Below the pieces are notes generated by a model. It made no database searches. It saw nothing but the letters and a program-made list of their open reading frames with translations, and was not told the DNA's origin. This document shows positions 17,875 to 27,347 of a stretch of DNA of 64,000 nucleotides, piece after piece. The first letter of the stretch is position 1. The number at the start of each line of letters is the position of its first letter. The stretch is from Flavobacteriales bacterium 33_180_T64. GTDB lineage: Bacteria > Bacteroidota > Bacteroidia > Flavobacteriales > Flavobacteriaceae. The translations under genes were made by a program, and so were the position numbers. Location: contig MAAQ01000014.1 in assembly GCA_002162685.1 (NCBI GenBank), positions 62,001 to 126,000 on the forward strand. The letters run 5' to 3'.

Positions 17875-17890
17875 TATACCAATTGGTATA
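17875..17890. promoter_or_regulatory. probable TetR operator before the SnoaL/thioesterase operon
   Basis: The sequence TATACC-AATT-GGTATA is a perfect 6-bp inverted repeat with a 4-nt spacer. It matches the core of the palindrome in front of the tetR gene (TATACC-GATT-GGTATA at 18525-18540). It lies 12-27 nt before the ATG at 17863, where binding would block transcription. Confidence 0.75.
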
Positions 17891-17906
17891 TTTTTAGTCA
17901 AATTTT

Positions 17907-18503
17907 TTAAGCTTTTATGTCATTATGAATCATTTGGTCAATTTGATTCATAGTATCTTTTAGGTAAAATTCATCATCCATAGTATAGGTCATGAAAATA
18001 GCGCCTTGTATCATAGTATCTAATCGCTTAGCGTATTGCATCGCATTAATTTCTGATGAAATTTCTCCCACTTCAATTCCATTTTCAATAATAGTTGCTA
18101 CCTGATCTTGTATTTTTTCAATTACAATTTTTACATTTTTAAGTAACAAAGTGTTTTGATTATTCGCATCTACGCCAATATTTAAAACAGGGCAGCCTCC
18201 TAGTTGTTTACTGTAATCATAATAGTTTCTATAGAAATCTGAGATTAAAAACAATTTTTGAATAGGAGAATTACTCAAATCTAAATGCTCTGAAATACGT
18301 TTCATTAGTGCTTTTACTGTAAACTTGAATGCAGATATTGCTAGTTCTTCTTTGTTTTTAAAGTTCCCATAAATAGCACCTTTTGTTAATCCTGTGGCTT
18401 GAGTGATGTCACTCATGCTTGTTGCTGCATAACCATTTTGATTAAAAATAGGTGCTACAGTTTCTAAGATATACTGTTTTGTATGTGCTGCTTTTGTTTG
18501 CAT
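17907..18503 (-). CDS. TetR/AcrR family transcriptional regulator
   Basis: A 198-residue repressor. The N-terminal helix-turn-helix is visible at about 8-55: ILETVAPIFNQNGYAATSMSDITQATGLTKGAIYGNFKNKEEL (cited as region). The C-terminal part is the variable ligand domain, including GGCPVLNIGVDANN, a pattern seen in the YxaF/AcuR-type branch. It ends 44 nt before the SnoaL/thioesterase operon in the same direction. A perfect 32-bp palindrome overlaps its promoter, which suggests autorepression and control of the downstream operon. The inducer is unknown. Confidence 0.93.
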   Translation of the reverse strand: MQTKAAHTKQYILETVAPIFNQNGYAATSMSDITQATGLTKGAIYGNFKNKEELAISAFKFTVKALMKRISEHLDLSNSPIQKLFLISDFYRNYYDYSKQLGGCPVLNIGVDANNQNTLLLKNVKIVIEKIQDQVATIIENGIEVGEISSEINAMQYAKRLDTMIQGAIFMTYTMDDEFYLKDTMNQIDQMIHNDIKA

Positions 18504-18509
18504 GTTTTA

Positions 18510-18517
18510 CAAAGATA
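18510..18517 (-). promoter_or_regulatory. tetR -7 box next to the operator
   Basis: The minus strand reads TATCTTTG, a full consensus match that shares one base with the operator edge and lies 7 nt before the ATG at 18503. The tetR mRNA should be leaderless or nearly so. Confidence 0.7.
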
Positions 18518-18548
18518 CATAAAATATACCGATTGGTATATTTTATGT
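18517..18548. promoter_or_regulatory. perfect 32-bp palindromic TetR operator
   Basis: Arm ACATAAAATATACC (18517-18530), spacer GATT, arm GGTATATTTTATGT (18535-18548). All 14 base pairs match. It covers the space between the -33 and -7 regions of the tetR promoter, the classic place for autorepression. Confidence 0.85.
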
Positions 18549-18674
18549 GTCTTTAATTCTCATTTTACGTATTTGTAATTATAAATTAAAAGCGAAACTA
18601 GTCATAAAATAAACGGGTTAAAACAAAAAAAAGAGACTATGACTTTTGTCATAATTAGCTTTATTATTTCAATC

Positions 18675-18682
18675 TAAATTTG
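18675..18682 (+). promoter_or_regulatory. TAnnTTTG -7 box of the OmpW-like gene
   Basis: TAAATTTG, 22 nt before the ATG at 18705. A TTTG lies further upstream (18645-18648) but at a spacing longer than usual. Confidence 0.55.
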
Positions 18683-18704
18683 TGTAAATATTAAATATAT
18701 AAAC

Positions 18705-19328
18705 ATGAAAAAAACAATTTTCACACTAGTAATGACAAGCCTTTTTACTTTAACCAATGTTAACGCACAAGAGGCTAACTCTAATGATGATACAGCGTAT
18801 AATAAATGGCAAGCTCGTTTTCGAATAATCGCTGTTTCACCTTCTCCAGATGATGATATTGATGGGGCAGACGTCGATATTTCAACGACTTTTGTGCCTG
18901 AAGTAGATTTTACATATTTTTTTAATAAACATCTTGCAGCCGAATTAATTTTGGCAACAACAAAACATGATGTTGAAATAGAGAATGGAGCCGATTTAGG
19001 AAATGTTTGGTTATTGCCTCCAACCCTTAATTTTCAATATCATTTTTATGTAAATGATTTTAAACCTTATGTTGGCGCTGGATTAAATTATACGATCTTT
19101 TATGGTGAAGACGCAGGCGATTTAGAAGATATTGATTACGATAGCTCAATTGGATTTTCATTGCAAACAGGGGTTGATTATAGCTTAAATGACAAATGGT
19201 TTTTAAATCTAGATGTGAAAAAACTATTTCTAAAAACAGATGTTACTATAAATAATGATTCAAGTAACAAAGCAGAAGTAGAAATTAATCCTTTAATTAT
19301 AGGATTTGGTGTAGGGTTAAAGTTTTAA
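18705..19328 (+). CDS. OmpW family outer-membrane protein
   Basis: A 207-residue protein with a signal peptide (1-22, ending VNAQ). The mature part shows the OmpW pattern of an 8-stranded beta-barrel: KWQARFRIIAVSP, VPEVDFTYFFNKHLAAELILATTKHDVE, LNFQYHFYVNDFKPYVGAGLNYTIFY and a C-terminal IIGFGVGLKF ending in Phe. OmpW barrels form a small hydrophobic channel in the outer membrane. It is divergent from tetR, sharing the 200-bp control region, so the TetR protein may also affect it. Confidence 0.9.
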   Translation: MKKTIFTLVMTSLFTLTNVNAQEANSNDDTAYNKWQARFRIIAVSPSPDDDIDGADVDISTTFVPEVDFTYFFNKHLAAELILATTKHDVEIENGADLGNVWLLPPTLNFQYHFYVNDFKPYVGAGLNYTIFYGEDAGDLEDIDYDSSIGFSLQTGVDYSLNDKWFLNLDVKKLFLKTDVTINNDSSNKAEVEINPLIIGFGVGLKF

Positions 19329-19354
19329 TTTGACGAGTTAAGATATTATAAAAA

Positions 19355-19398
19355 GAAAAGCAACGTTTATTTTATTTCTAAAATTCACATTGCTTTTC
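19355..19398. terminator. possible weak hairpin between ompW-like gene and clpB
   Basis: A 9-bp inverted repeat GAAAAGCAA / TTGCTTTTC with a 26-nt AT-rich loop lies between the two convergent genes. The loop is long for an intrinsic terminator, so this is only a possibility. Confidence 0.35.
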
Positions 19399-19451
19399 AA
19401 CTAACCAACCACTTAAAAGACTGTTAGATATTGATTTTGTTACAGCTTGAT

Positions 19452-22061
19452 TTAAATTTCTTCAGTAATTAAACGTGTTTCATTTCTAAATACAAGTTTA
19501 TCATCAAAGGCATCTAGTAAAATAATACTATCAGTTGTAACTTTTCCTGCCAAAATATCTTTGCTTAAAGCATTTAAGACTTCTTTCTGAATGACTCGTT
19601 TTACAGGTCTAGCTCCATATTCTGGATTAAAGCCTTTTTCTGCTAAATATGCAATAGATTCTTGAGTTGCATCAAATGTAATGCCTTGTTTTGCTATCAT
19701 TTTTTGTACCTCTTTTAATTGTAAACCAACAATTTCCTTGATATTGTTTTTACTTAAAGGTGTAAACAGAATTGTATCATCGATACGATTTAAAAATTCT
19801 GGACGAACACTTTGCTTTAGCAAGGAAAGCACATCAATTTTTGCTGCTTCGATAGCAGAATCAATATCTTTAGTTGCTTCAAAACGCTCTTGAATAATTT
19901 GACTTCCCATATTTGAGGTCATAATAATAATAGTGTTTTTGAAATCTGCCACACGGCCTTTATTATCTGTTAAACGACCTTCGTCTAAGACTTGTAATAG
20001 AATATTGAAGGTGTCTGGATGTGCCTTTTCAATTTCATCAAGTAGCACAACCGAATACGGTTTTCTCCGAACAGCTTCGGTTAATTGTCCGCCTTCATCA
20101 TAGCCTACATATCCTGGAGGAGCTCCAACCAAACGACTTATAGCATGACGTTCTTGATATTCACTCATATCTATTCTTGTCATTGCATTCTCATCATCAA
20201 ATAAATACTCTGCGAGCGCTTTTGCTAATTCAGTTTTACCAACGCCAGTGGTTCCTAGAAACAAGAAGGTGCCAACTGGTTTTTGAGGGTTCTGCAAACC
20301 AGCTCTAGAGCGTCTTACGGCATCACTAACCGCTGTAATAGCTTCTTCTTGACCAACAACACGTTTATGTAATTCATGTTCTAAATTTAGAAGTTTTTCT
20401 CGATCACTTTGTAGCATTTTTGTTACCGGAATACCTGTCCATTTCGCAACGACTTCAGCAATATCATCATAGGTGACTTCCTCCTTAATAAGGGAGCTTT
20501 CGTTTTGATTATCCTGTAATTCTTTTTGAAGTTTCTCGAGCTGTTCTTGTGACTCTTTAATTTTTCCATAGCGAATTTCGGCTACTTTTCCATAATCACC
20601 CTCACGTTCAGCACGTTCTGCATCTAGTTTATAGGCTTCAATATTTGATTTTGCCATTTGAATATTATCAACGACTTCTTTTTCGCTTTTCCATTTGGCA
20701 TTAATCTCATTACGTTCTTCTTTTAGGTTTGCTAAATCGGCACGTAACCCTTTTAATTTTACTTCATCTTTTTCACGCTTAATGGCTTCAATTTCAATTT
20801 CAATTTGCATGACTTTTCTGTCTAGAACATCTAATTCTTCAGGTTTAGAATTGATTTCCATACGAAGTTTTGAAGCAGCTTCATCCATTAAATCAATGGC
20901 TTTATCTGGAAGAAAACGGTTAGTGATATAACGTTCTGATAATTCTACAGCACCAATAATAGCTTCATCTTTAATTCGTACTTTATGATGTGTTTCATAC
21001 TTTTCTTTAATACCACGAAGAATAGAAATAGCACTTTCAGTATCAGGTTCATCGACTATTACTTTTTGAAAACGACGTTCTAATGCTTTATCTTTTTCAA
21101 AATATTTTTGATATTCATCAAGTGTTGTCGCTCCAATAGCACGCAATTCGCCTCTTGCTAAAGCAGGTTTTAAAATATTGGCTGCATCCATAGCGCCTTG
21201 ACCTCCTCCAGCACCAACTAAAGTATGAATTTCATCAATAAATAAAACGATGTCTCCTTCACTGGTTGTTACTTCTTTTATAACGGCTTTTAATCGTTCT
21301 TCAAATTCGCCTTTAAATTTTGCTCCAGCAATAAGCGCTCCAATATCGAGTGCATAAATCTGCTTATCAATAAGGTTTTCAGGAATATCTCCATCTACAA
21401 TTCTATGTGCTAAACCTTCAGCAATTGCCGTTTTCCCAGTTCCTGGTTCGCCAACTAAAATGGGATTGTTTTTTGTACGTCGTGATAAGATTTGAAGAAT
21501 TCGTCTAATCTCCTCATCACGACCTATTACAGGGTCGAGCTTGCCGTCTTTTGCTAATTGATTTAAATTTTTAGCATATTTATTAAGTGAATTATAAGTG
21601 TCTTCTTGACTTTGCGAGGTAACTCTATCGCCTTTACGTAGTTCTTCAATTGTAGCATATAAATCTTTCTCGGTGACACCTTGATCTTTTAGCATTTGAG
21701 CAATTTTGCTATTTGACTTAAAAATGGCAAGAATTAAATGTTCTACAGAAACATAATCATCATTCATTTTTTTTGCTATGATAGCGGCTTCGTTAAGTGC
21801 TTTACTAGCGTCTCTAGAAATCGTTAAATCGCCTCCTGAAACTTTTGGAAAACTTTCAATTTGTTTATCTAACGCTAATTTTAGGATGTTGATATTGATA
21901 TTTAATTTTTTGAGAATAAATGGTATTACGTTTTCATCAACTTCAAAAAGAGCTTTAATAATATGTTCATTTTCTATTTGTTGATGCCCTAAGCTTTGGG
22001 CTAGCTGTTGTGCTTGCTGAATTGCTTCTTGAGATTTTATAGTATAATTATTGAAATTCAT
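19452..22061 (-). CDS. clpB: ATP-dependent disaggregase ClpB
   Basis: An 869-residue Hsp100 protein that works with DnaK to pull proteins out of aggregates. Domains in order: Clp N-domain (1-145), first AAA+ (Walker A GEPGTGKT at 204-211, Walker B FIDEIH), the coiled-coil middle domain (about 405-525) that distinguishes ClpB from ClpA and ClpC, second AAA+ (Walker A GTTGVGKT at 603-610, sensor and arginine motifs following) and the D2-small domain. No ClpP-binding loop is expected. I found no CIRCE or heat-shock operator upstream. Confidence 0.97.
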   Translation of the reverse strand: MNFNNYTIKSQEAIQQAQQLAQSLGHQQIENEHIIKALFEVDENVIPFILKKLNININILKLALDKQIESFPKVSGGDLTISRDASKALNEAAIIAKKMNDDYVSVEHLILAIFKSNSKIAQMLKDQGVTEKDLYATIEELRKGDRVTSQSQEDTYNSLNKYAKNLNQLAKDGKLDPVIGRDEEIRRILQILSRRTKNNPILVGEPGTGKTAIAEGLAHRIVDGDIPENLIDKQIYALDIGALIAGAKFKGEFEERLKAVIKEVTTSEGDIVLFIDEIHTLVGAGGGQGAMDAANILKPALARGELRAIGATTLDEYQKYFEKDKALERRFQKVIVDEPDTESAISILRGIKEKYETHHKVRIKDEAIIGAVELSERYITNRFLPDKAIDLMDEAASKLRMEINSKPEELDVLDRKVMQIEIEIEAIKREKDEVKLKGLRADLANLKEERNEINAKWKSEKEVVDNIQMAKSNIEAYKLDAERAEREGDYGKVAEIRYGKIKESQEQLEKLQKELQDNQNESSLIKEEVTYDDIAEVVAKWTGIPVTKMLQSDREKLLNLEHELHKRVVGQEEAITAVSDAVRRSRAGLQNPQKPVGTFLFLGTTGVGKTELAKALAEYLFDDENAMTRIDMSEYQERHAISRLVGAPPGYVGYDEGGQLTEAVRRKPYSVVLLDEIEKAHPDTFNILLQVLDEGRLTDNKGRVADFKNTIIIMTSNMGSQIIQERFEATKDIDSAIEAAKIDVLSLLKQSVRPEFLNRIDDTILFTPLSKNNIKEIVGLQLKEVQKMIAKQGITFDATQESIAYLAEKGFNPEYGARPVKRVIQKEVLNALSKDILAGKVTTDSIILLDAFDDKLVFRNETRLITEEI

Positions 22062-22278
22062 ATATATTGAATTATTATTTTATTAGTATTTTACGCTAGC
22101 AATACGTCAATAATCTTACCAATGGCGAAACACAAAAATTAAACGACAAAATGACTGTTTTGGTGTGTGATAGCGTGACTTTTAGTCAGTTTGTAAGCTA
22201 TTAGTAAAGGTACGACTTAGAGTAATACATAGTATTAAACAGTATTCCTTTTATTTAGGAATTAAAACAAAAAGATTA

Positions 22279-22662
22279 ATGGGGTTTTTAAAAAACATAT
22301 TCGGTTCATCTGAACCAAAAGAAGAAAAGATATTGCCTTGGCATGCCTTAACTCAGCTATCTCAATTGGATGAAATAGTAAAGCGTTCTAAAGCTAAGAC
22401 GCAAGTAATTTTTAAACATTCAACGCGTTGTGGTATAAGTAGTATGGTTATGAATCAATTTGTGAGCGCTTATGATATAGAAGCAGATTTAGACCTATAC
22501 TATTTAGACTTATTGAATCATCGTGACGTGTCTAATGAAGTCGGTTATAAATTTCAAGTCATGCATCAATCCCCTCAATTACTCATTATCAAAAGAGGAA
22601 CAACCGTTGCACATGCATCACATGGTGCAATAAATGAGATTGATTTAGGGACCTTTGTTTAA
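22279..22662 (+). CDS. ytxJ: bacillithiol system redox-active protein YtxJ-like
   Basis: A 127-residue thioredoxin-fold protein of the YtxJ (DUF2847) family, linked in Firmicutes and Bacteroidota to bacillithiol. The active site is a monothiol type: HSTRCGISS with Cys51. ILPWHALTQLSQLDEIV at the start and QSPQLLIIKRGTTVAHASHG near the end are family marks. It is presumably a bacilliredoxin-like reductase in the cytoplasm. It is divergent from clpB. No bacillithiol biosynthesis gene is in the window. Confidence 0.9.
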   Translation: MGFLKNIFGSSEPKEEKILPWHALTQLSQLDEIVKRSKAKTQVIFKHSTRCGISSMVMNQFVSAYDIEADLDLYYLDLLNHRDVSNEVGYKFQVMHQSPQLLIIKRGTTVAHASHGAINEIDLGTFV

Positions 22663-22779
22663 GAGTTTTATAGAACAGATATTTCAAAAGATAGATTTGA
22701 ACAAGACAAGCATAGATTTGGAAAAGTGTGCCTAACTTATTAGGCTCAACTTTGTATTGTAATTAAAAACAATATAAAA

Positions 22780-23538
22780 ATGAGTCAAAAAATAGCAATT
22801 ATTACAGGCGGAAGTCGTGGTTTAGGTCGAGATATGGCACTAAATTTAGCAAAAGACGGGGTCAATATTATTTTTTCATACCATAGTAACTTAATAAAAG
22901 CAAATGAGGTTATTGAAGCTATTGAAGCTTTAGGTCAAAAGGCTGTAGCTTTTCAATTTGATGCTAATAATTACAAAAGTGGACAAGATTTCATAGTAAA
23001 GACAACTAATTACCTTCAACAAGAGTATGGAACTCCAAACTTTGATTTCTTAATTAATAATGCAGGAACAGGAGCCTATAATCTTGTGTCTGATACAACT
23101 GAAGTACAGTTTGATGAAATGATGAATGTGCATTTGAAAAGTGTCTATTTTTTTACCCAAGCTGCATTACCGTATTTAAATGAAGGTGGCCGAATTGTAA
23201 ACATCTCTAGTGGGTTAGCACGTTTTAGTTTCCCAGGAATGTCTGCCTATGCCATGATGAAGGGTGGTGTTGAAGTGTTTACGCGTTATTTAGCAAAAGA
23301 ACTTGGACAGCGTAAGATTACTGCAAATGTTATTGCTCCTGGTGCTATAGCTACAGATTTTGCAGGTGGAACTAATCGTGATAATGAAGAGAAGAGAGCT
23401 ATTATTTCTAATATTACTGCATTAGGTAGAGTAGGAGAAACAGAAGATATTGGTGGGATTATTGCTTTTTTGTGCTCAGAAAAAGCAGGTTGGATTAACG
23501 GACAACGAATAGAAGTGTCAGGAGGCATGTTGGTATAA
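22780..23538 (+). CDS. short-chain dehydrogenase/reductase (SDR)
   Basis: A classical SDR of 252 residues: cofactor motif TGGSRGLG (8-15), NNAG near 90-93, the catalytic Ser in VNISSG and the YxxxK pair in AYAMMKGG. The substrate is not predictable. It is followed after 24 nt by an AraC-type regulator gene in the same direction, which probably controls it. Confidence 0.92.
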   Translation: MSQKIAIITGGSRGLGRDMALNLAKDGVNIIFSYHSNLIKANEVIEAIEALGQKAVAFQFDANNYKSGQDFIVKTTNYLQQEYGTPNFDFLINNAGTGAYNLVSDTTEVQFDEMMNVHLKSVYFFTQAALPYLNEGGRIVNISSGLARFSFPGMSAYAMMKGGVEVFTRYLAKELGQRKITANVIAPGAIATDFAGGTNRDNEEKRAIISNITALGRVGETEDIGGIIAFLCSEKAGWINGQRIEVSGGMLV

Positions 23539-23562
23539 TATCTTTTTCATAAATTTATATTG

Positions 23563-24477
23563 ATGAAAGAACTCAAACGTTTTAAAAAACTTAGCGATTA
23601 TCATAAGTTTGCAAATATAGCTGCTCCAGAGCATCCATTAATTAGTTTAATAGATTATAGCTTAATCCAATATCCATCAAATACAGATGATTTAAAATGG
23701 ACCCAAGATTACTATACTATAGGACTAAAGCGAAATGTGACACACAAATTGTTTTATGGACAACAAGCCTATGATTTTGATGAAGGTTTAATGACTTTTA
23801 TTGCACCTAATCAAGTTTTGAGTTTGAGAAATAATCCTAATGTTATGCATAAACCATCAGGTTGGTTATTATTAATTCATCCTGATTTTTTATGGAATTC
23901 ACCTTTAATAAAACAAATTAAACAATATGAGTTTTTTGGTTATTCTATAAATGAAGCACTTTTCCTTTCTGAAAAAGAAGAGCAAATGATGGTTGGTCTT
24001 TTAAAAAATATCCAACATGAATACCAATCTAATATTGATAAGTTTAGTCAGAAGATTGTGATTTCACAATTAGAGTTGCTTCTCAATTATGCTGAGCGAT
24101 TTTATGAACGACAATTTATAACACGTAAGATTTCTAATCATCAAATATTAGAGCAATTAGAAACAATTTTAGTTGATTATTTTAAAGAAGACAATTTAAT
24201 TGAAAACGGTTTGCCTACTGTGCAAGCTGTGGCAGATGATCTTAACCTTTCACCAAATTATCTTAGTTATATGCTTAAGTCCCTAACAGGACAAAGTACG
24301 CAACAGCATATTCATAATGTTTTGATAGAAAGAGCTAAAGAAGCGTTATCAGATAATCGTCTTTCGGTAAGTGAAATTGCTTATCATTTTGGGTTTGAAC
24401 ATCCAGCATCATTTACTAAGCTTTTTAAGAGTAAGACCGAAATGTCTCCGATGGAATTTAGAAAGACTTTTAATTAG
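23563..24477 (+). CDS. AraC family transcriptional regulator
   Basis: A 304-residue regulator. The N-terminal part (about 1-170) is a cupin-like sensor region (MTFIAPNQVLSLRNNP, GWLLLIHPDFLW); the C-terminal 100 residues hold the two helix-turn-helix units (VQAVADDLNLSPNYLSYMLKSLTG and SVSEIAYHFGFEHPASFTKLFKSKT, cited as regions). The ATG at 23563 is preferred over the TTG at 23560. It follows the SDR gene and probably governs it or a distant target. A strong bidirectional terminator follows. Confidence 0.93.
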   Translation: MKELKRFKKLSDYHKFANIAAPEHPLISLIDYSLIQYPSNTDDLKWTQDYYTIGLKRNVTHKLFYGQQAYDFDEGLMTFIAPNQVLSLRNNPNVMHKPSGWLLLIHPDFLWNSPLIKQIKQYEFFGYSINEALFLSEKEEQMMVGLLKNIQHEYQSNIDKFSQKIVISQLELLLNYAERFYERQFITRKISNHQILEQLETILVDYFKEDNLIENGLPTVQAVADDLNLSPNYLSYMLKSLTGQSTQQHIHNVLIERAKEALSDNRLSVSEIAYHFGFEHPASFTKLFKSKTEMSPMEFRKTFN

Positions 24478-24517
24478 TAGTATTTATATGATAATTGATT
24501 ATTTTATATAAGATATA

Positions 24518-24548
24518 AAAACTCCCAAAAAAATGCTTTGGGAGTTTT
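24518..24548. terminator. bidirectional rho-independent terminator
   Basis: A 12-bp perfect stem AAAACTCCCAAA / TTTGGGAGTTTT (24518-24529 and 24537-24548) with an 8-nt loop sits between the convergent AraC gene and the lipoprotein gene at 24569. U-rich tails occur on both strands. Confidence 0.88.
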
Positions 24549-24568
24549 CATTTGAAATATATAATGTA

Positions 24569-25753
24569 TCAACTTTTTCCTATTCGATAAGAGTTGATGA
24601 TCTCTTTCAATTTTAGTTTTAAGTCTTCACCTGTATCATATACCATTTGTGCATCAGTGGGAAAATGAAGTCGTCTATTTCTTAAGAGTTCTTGTTCTCT
24701 TCCGTTTAAGGCACGTCTATCACCTCTAACGGTTGCATATAAATGCTCAAATATAAATTGGCTATCGATTTCAAATGCATCTAAGGTTTGATTAGTTTTT
24801 AAATCGGTATAAATCACATCTGCAATAACTTGTGTAGATTTAAATTGATTGATTTCAAAGTAACGTGCTCTAACATTAACAATTTTATCAATTTTAATCT
24901 TATGTCCTAAACTGTCCACCATCACATTTCCGTTTGTATCAGTTTGATATTCCCAACCATCAACAATAGATTTTTGTTTAAGCTCTTGTATTCTATCCAC
25001 CTGCTCTGGCGATATATGAATACGTTTTAACTGTAATTGCATAGCATAATCATAGTTAAGATCACTTAGTTTATTAGCGTGATAAACAGTCCAAAATTGA
25101 TTTAATCCATAGGTATCAAAGTTTAGTAAATCGGTTTCCAATTGTTGTGGAATGATTTGATGTGTCTTATTCTTGATCGATACAATTATGTAATCTGTTC
25201 CTTTTTCATGAGCTTCAGTGATCAAACTTCTGGTGTCTTCAAAGTTTGGATTGATACGTTCAATATAACTGAAAATTGCATGAGCTTTTCTAGCATTGTA
25301 TTTGTTTTCAGAATCTAAAAGTGTTATCCCTTCGTCAATTAAATAGTCGGATGTTTTATATCTGTATTCAACAATTTCCGAAGTATAATCATTGAATTCT
25401 AGAATAAGGTCTTTGCCATTTATTTGTAATGGTAATACACGTTTAATCGCATCTTGTCTCGCTTTTAAATCTAAATAGATTTCATAAATTGTTTTGTATT
25501 GCTCAGGATTACCATCTTTCTTAAGGTGTTTAAGATCTTGTAAGTCTTCCTCTAATACTTTATAATATGCATCTTCAAGCATAACAACATAGTCTTGCTT
25601 GCGTTTTTTGTCTTTATGGTGTTCAAGTTTTTGTAATGCATTGTTAATCGCTTGGTCATAATTACCGTGACTAATCGCTTTTTCAATTTGTTTTCTTCCG
25701 CTACATGATGTTAGTACCAGAAGAAGTACTGTTGTAAGTAGTAATTGCTTCAT
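24569..25753 (-). CDS. lipoprotein with TPR-like helical region
   Basis: A 394-residue lipoprotein: the signal peptide ends LVLTSC, with Cys17 lipidated. The sequence after it is helical (KAISHGNYDQAINNALQKLEHHKDKK), compatible with TPR repeats, and the second half has beta-type segments (VNVRARYFEINQFKSTQVIADVIYTDLKT). I cannot assign a family with a known function. It stands alone between two terminators. Confidence 0.75.
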   Translation of the reverse strand: MKQLLLTTVLLLVLTSCSGRKQIEKAISHGNYDQAINNALQKLEHHKDKKRKQDYVVMLEDAYYKVLEEDLQDLKHLKKDGNPEQYKTIYEIYLDLKARQDAIKRVLPLQINGKDLILEFNDYTSEIVEYRYKTSDYLIDEGITLLDSENKYNARKAHAIFSYIERINPNFEDTRSLITEAHEKGTDYIIVSIKNKTHQIIPQQLETDLLNFDTYGLNQFWTVYHANKLSDLNYDYAMQLQLKRIHISPEQVDRIQELKQKSIVDGWEYQTDTNGNVMVDSLGHKIKIDKIVNVRARYFEINQFKSTQVIADVIYTDLKTNQTLDAFEIDSQFIFEHLYATVRGDRRALNGREQELLRNRRLHFPTDAQMVYDTGEDLKLKLKEIINSYRIGKS

Positions 25754-25810
25754 AATTCTGGATTTAAATGATTATTTTTTATATGAAATTCAATTATGAT
25801 GCCAAAGCAT

Positions 25811-25843
25811 AAAAAAAAACCCTTAAATTAATATTTAAGGGTT
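25811..25843 (-). terminator. rho-independent terminator of fahA
   Basis: An 11-bp stem AACCCTTAAAT / ATTTAAGGGTT (25818-25828 and 25833-25843) with a 4-nt loop and, on the minus strand, a run of nine T. It lies 25 nt after the fahA stop. Confidence 0.9.
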
Positions 25844-25867
25844 AATGATTTGATTATAAGAAGATTG

Positions 25868-27148
25868 TTATTTTTTAAATACAGGAAGTAATTTTGTGGA
25901 AACTTCACCGAAACCAATACGTGTACCATCATTTTCACAATAACCTCTCATGATTACAGTATCGTGATCATTAATAAATTTACGTTCACTACCGTCTTTT
26001 AATTTCAAAGGCTTAGTGCCTTTCCATGATAATTCTAACATTGATCCATACGAATCTTCAGTAGGTCCAGAAATGGTTCCACTTCCCATCATATCACCAG
26101 AATTAACAGGGCATCCATTAACAGTATGGTGTGCTAATTGCTGTGACATATTCCAATACATGTATTTAAAGTTTGATTTGCAAACTGTAGTTTCTTTAGC
26201 TCCTTTAGGTTGAATAGCAGCTTCCAAATGAATATCAAAACTCTTTTTGCCTTTAGTTTGTAAATAGTCTAATGGTTTAGGGTTTTGTTTTGGACTTTCT
26301 ACTCTAAAAGGTTCTAAAGCATCTAGGGTTACAATCCAAGGGGACATTGATGATGCAAAGTTTTTTCCTAAGAAGGGGCCTAATGGAACATATTCCCACT
26401 TTTGAATATCACGAGCAGACCAATCATTAAATAAAACTAAACCAAAGATGTATTCTTCTGCTTCATCAATAGGAATAGGTTCTCCTAAATCATTAGCGTC
26501 GGTAGTTATAAAAGCCATTTCTAATTCAAAATCAATAAGTTTTGAAGGACCAAAGATTGGTGTTTTTGCACCTTCTGGCATGGTTTGCCCTTGTGGTCTA
26601 TGAATAGGAATTCCAGATGGGATAATAGACGAACTTCGTCCATGATATCCTACAGGTATATGCAACCAGTTAGGCAATAATGCGTTTTCTGGGTCTCTAA
26701 ACATAGTACCTACATTTGTAGCATGTTCTTTACTAGCATAAAAATCTGTATAATCACCAATTTGAATTGGTAATTGCATTTCAATCTCGTCTAGACGAAA
26801 CAATACAATCTCTTTCTGTGGATTATTATTTTTTAATTTGTTGTTTTCAGTATCAAAAATTTCTGCAATACGATTACGAACCAAACGCCATGTTTTTCTT
26901 CCATCTGCAATAAAATCATTTAAAGTGTCTTGAAGAAAAATATCATCTGTTAAAGGGATACCATCAAAATAACCTAATTGGTGTAAAGCACCAAGGTCAA
27001 TGGCTGTATCTCCAATTCGTGTTCCAATAGTAATGATGTCATCACGAGTTAAGAACACTCCAAAGGGAATATTTTGAATTGGAAAATCAGAATTTTTATC
27101 GACGTGCAGCCAAGATGAACGATCAGGATTATTTGCAGATAAAGGCAT
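25868..27148 (-). CDS. fahA: fumarylacetoacetase
   Basis: The last enzyme of phenylalanine/tyrosine degradation: it splits fumarylacetoacetate into fumarate and acetoacetate. At 426 residues it has the full FAH layout: an N-terminal SH3-like domain (FPIQNIPFGVF) and the C-terminal catalytic domain with YTDFYASKEHATNVG (metal-binding Asp and catalytic His), HIPVGYHGRSSS, DFELEMAF (metal Glu residues), FNDWSARDIQKWEY and GSGTISGP. The homogentisate dioxygenase gene is not in the window. A TACGTTTG promoter box lies about 35 nt upstream. Confidence 0.96.
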   Translation of the reverse strand: MPLSANNPDRSSWLHVDKNSDFPIQNIPFGVFLTRDDIITIGTRIGDTAIDLGALHQLGYFDGIPLTDDIFLQDTLNDFIADGRKTWRLVRNRIAEIFDTENNKLKNNNPQKEIVLFRLDEIEMQLPIQIGDYTDFYASKEHATNVGTMFRDPENALLPNWLHIPVGYHGRSSSIIPSGIPIHRPQGQTMPEGAKTPIFGPSKLIDFELEMAFITTDANDLGEPIPIDEAEEYIFGLVLFNDWSARDIQKWEYVPLGPFLGKNFASSMSPWIVTLDALEPFRVESPKQNPKPLDYLQTKGKKSFDIHLEAAIQPKGAKETTVCKSNFKYMYWNMSQQLAHHTVNGCPVNSGDMMGSGTISGPTEDSYGSMLELSWKGTKPLKLKDGSERKFINDHDTVIMRGYCENDGTRIGFGEVSTKLLPVFKK

Positions 27149-27182
27149 AGTTTAGCTAAATTTATTGGTTTTGTTTTCTATT

Positions 27183-27190
27183 CAAACGTA
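27183..27190 (-). promoter_or_regulatory. TAnnTTTG -7 box of fahA
   Basis: The minus strand reads TACGTTTG, 34 nt before the ATG at 27148. The spacing and full consensus match make it the likely fahA promoter. Confidence 0.6.
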
Positions 27191-27314
27191 CATATTTTTT
27201 TTTGTTTTTATCCTATAAAAGCATAAAAAAAGAGATAATTTTACTGTTAATAACCTGCTCATAAAACATCAGGTTAAACTATTTTTTTTAAATCCTTTTA
27301 AGACTAGGATTTCT

Positions 27315-27322
27315 TATTTTTG
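27315..27322 (+). promoter_or_regulatory. TAnnTTTG -7 box of glyA
   Basis: TATTTTTG, 25 nt before the glyA ATG at 27348, giving an A/T-rich leader of about 18 nt. No riboswitch-like structure is seen. Confidence 0.6.
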
Positions 27323-27347
27323 TAGAAACTTAATTTAAACTTTATAT

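Noticed and set aside
22176-22188. TGACT-TTT-AGTCA inverted repeat upstream of clpB
   Set aside because: Only 5-bp arms and no match to known heat-shock operators.
27241-27347. Riboswitch upstream of glyA
   Set aside because: The predicted leader after the TATTTTTG box is only about 18 nt, too short, and no conserved structure is seen.
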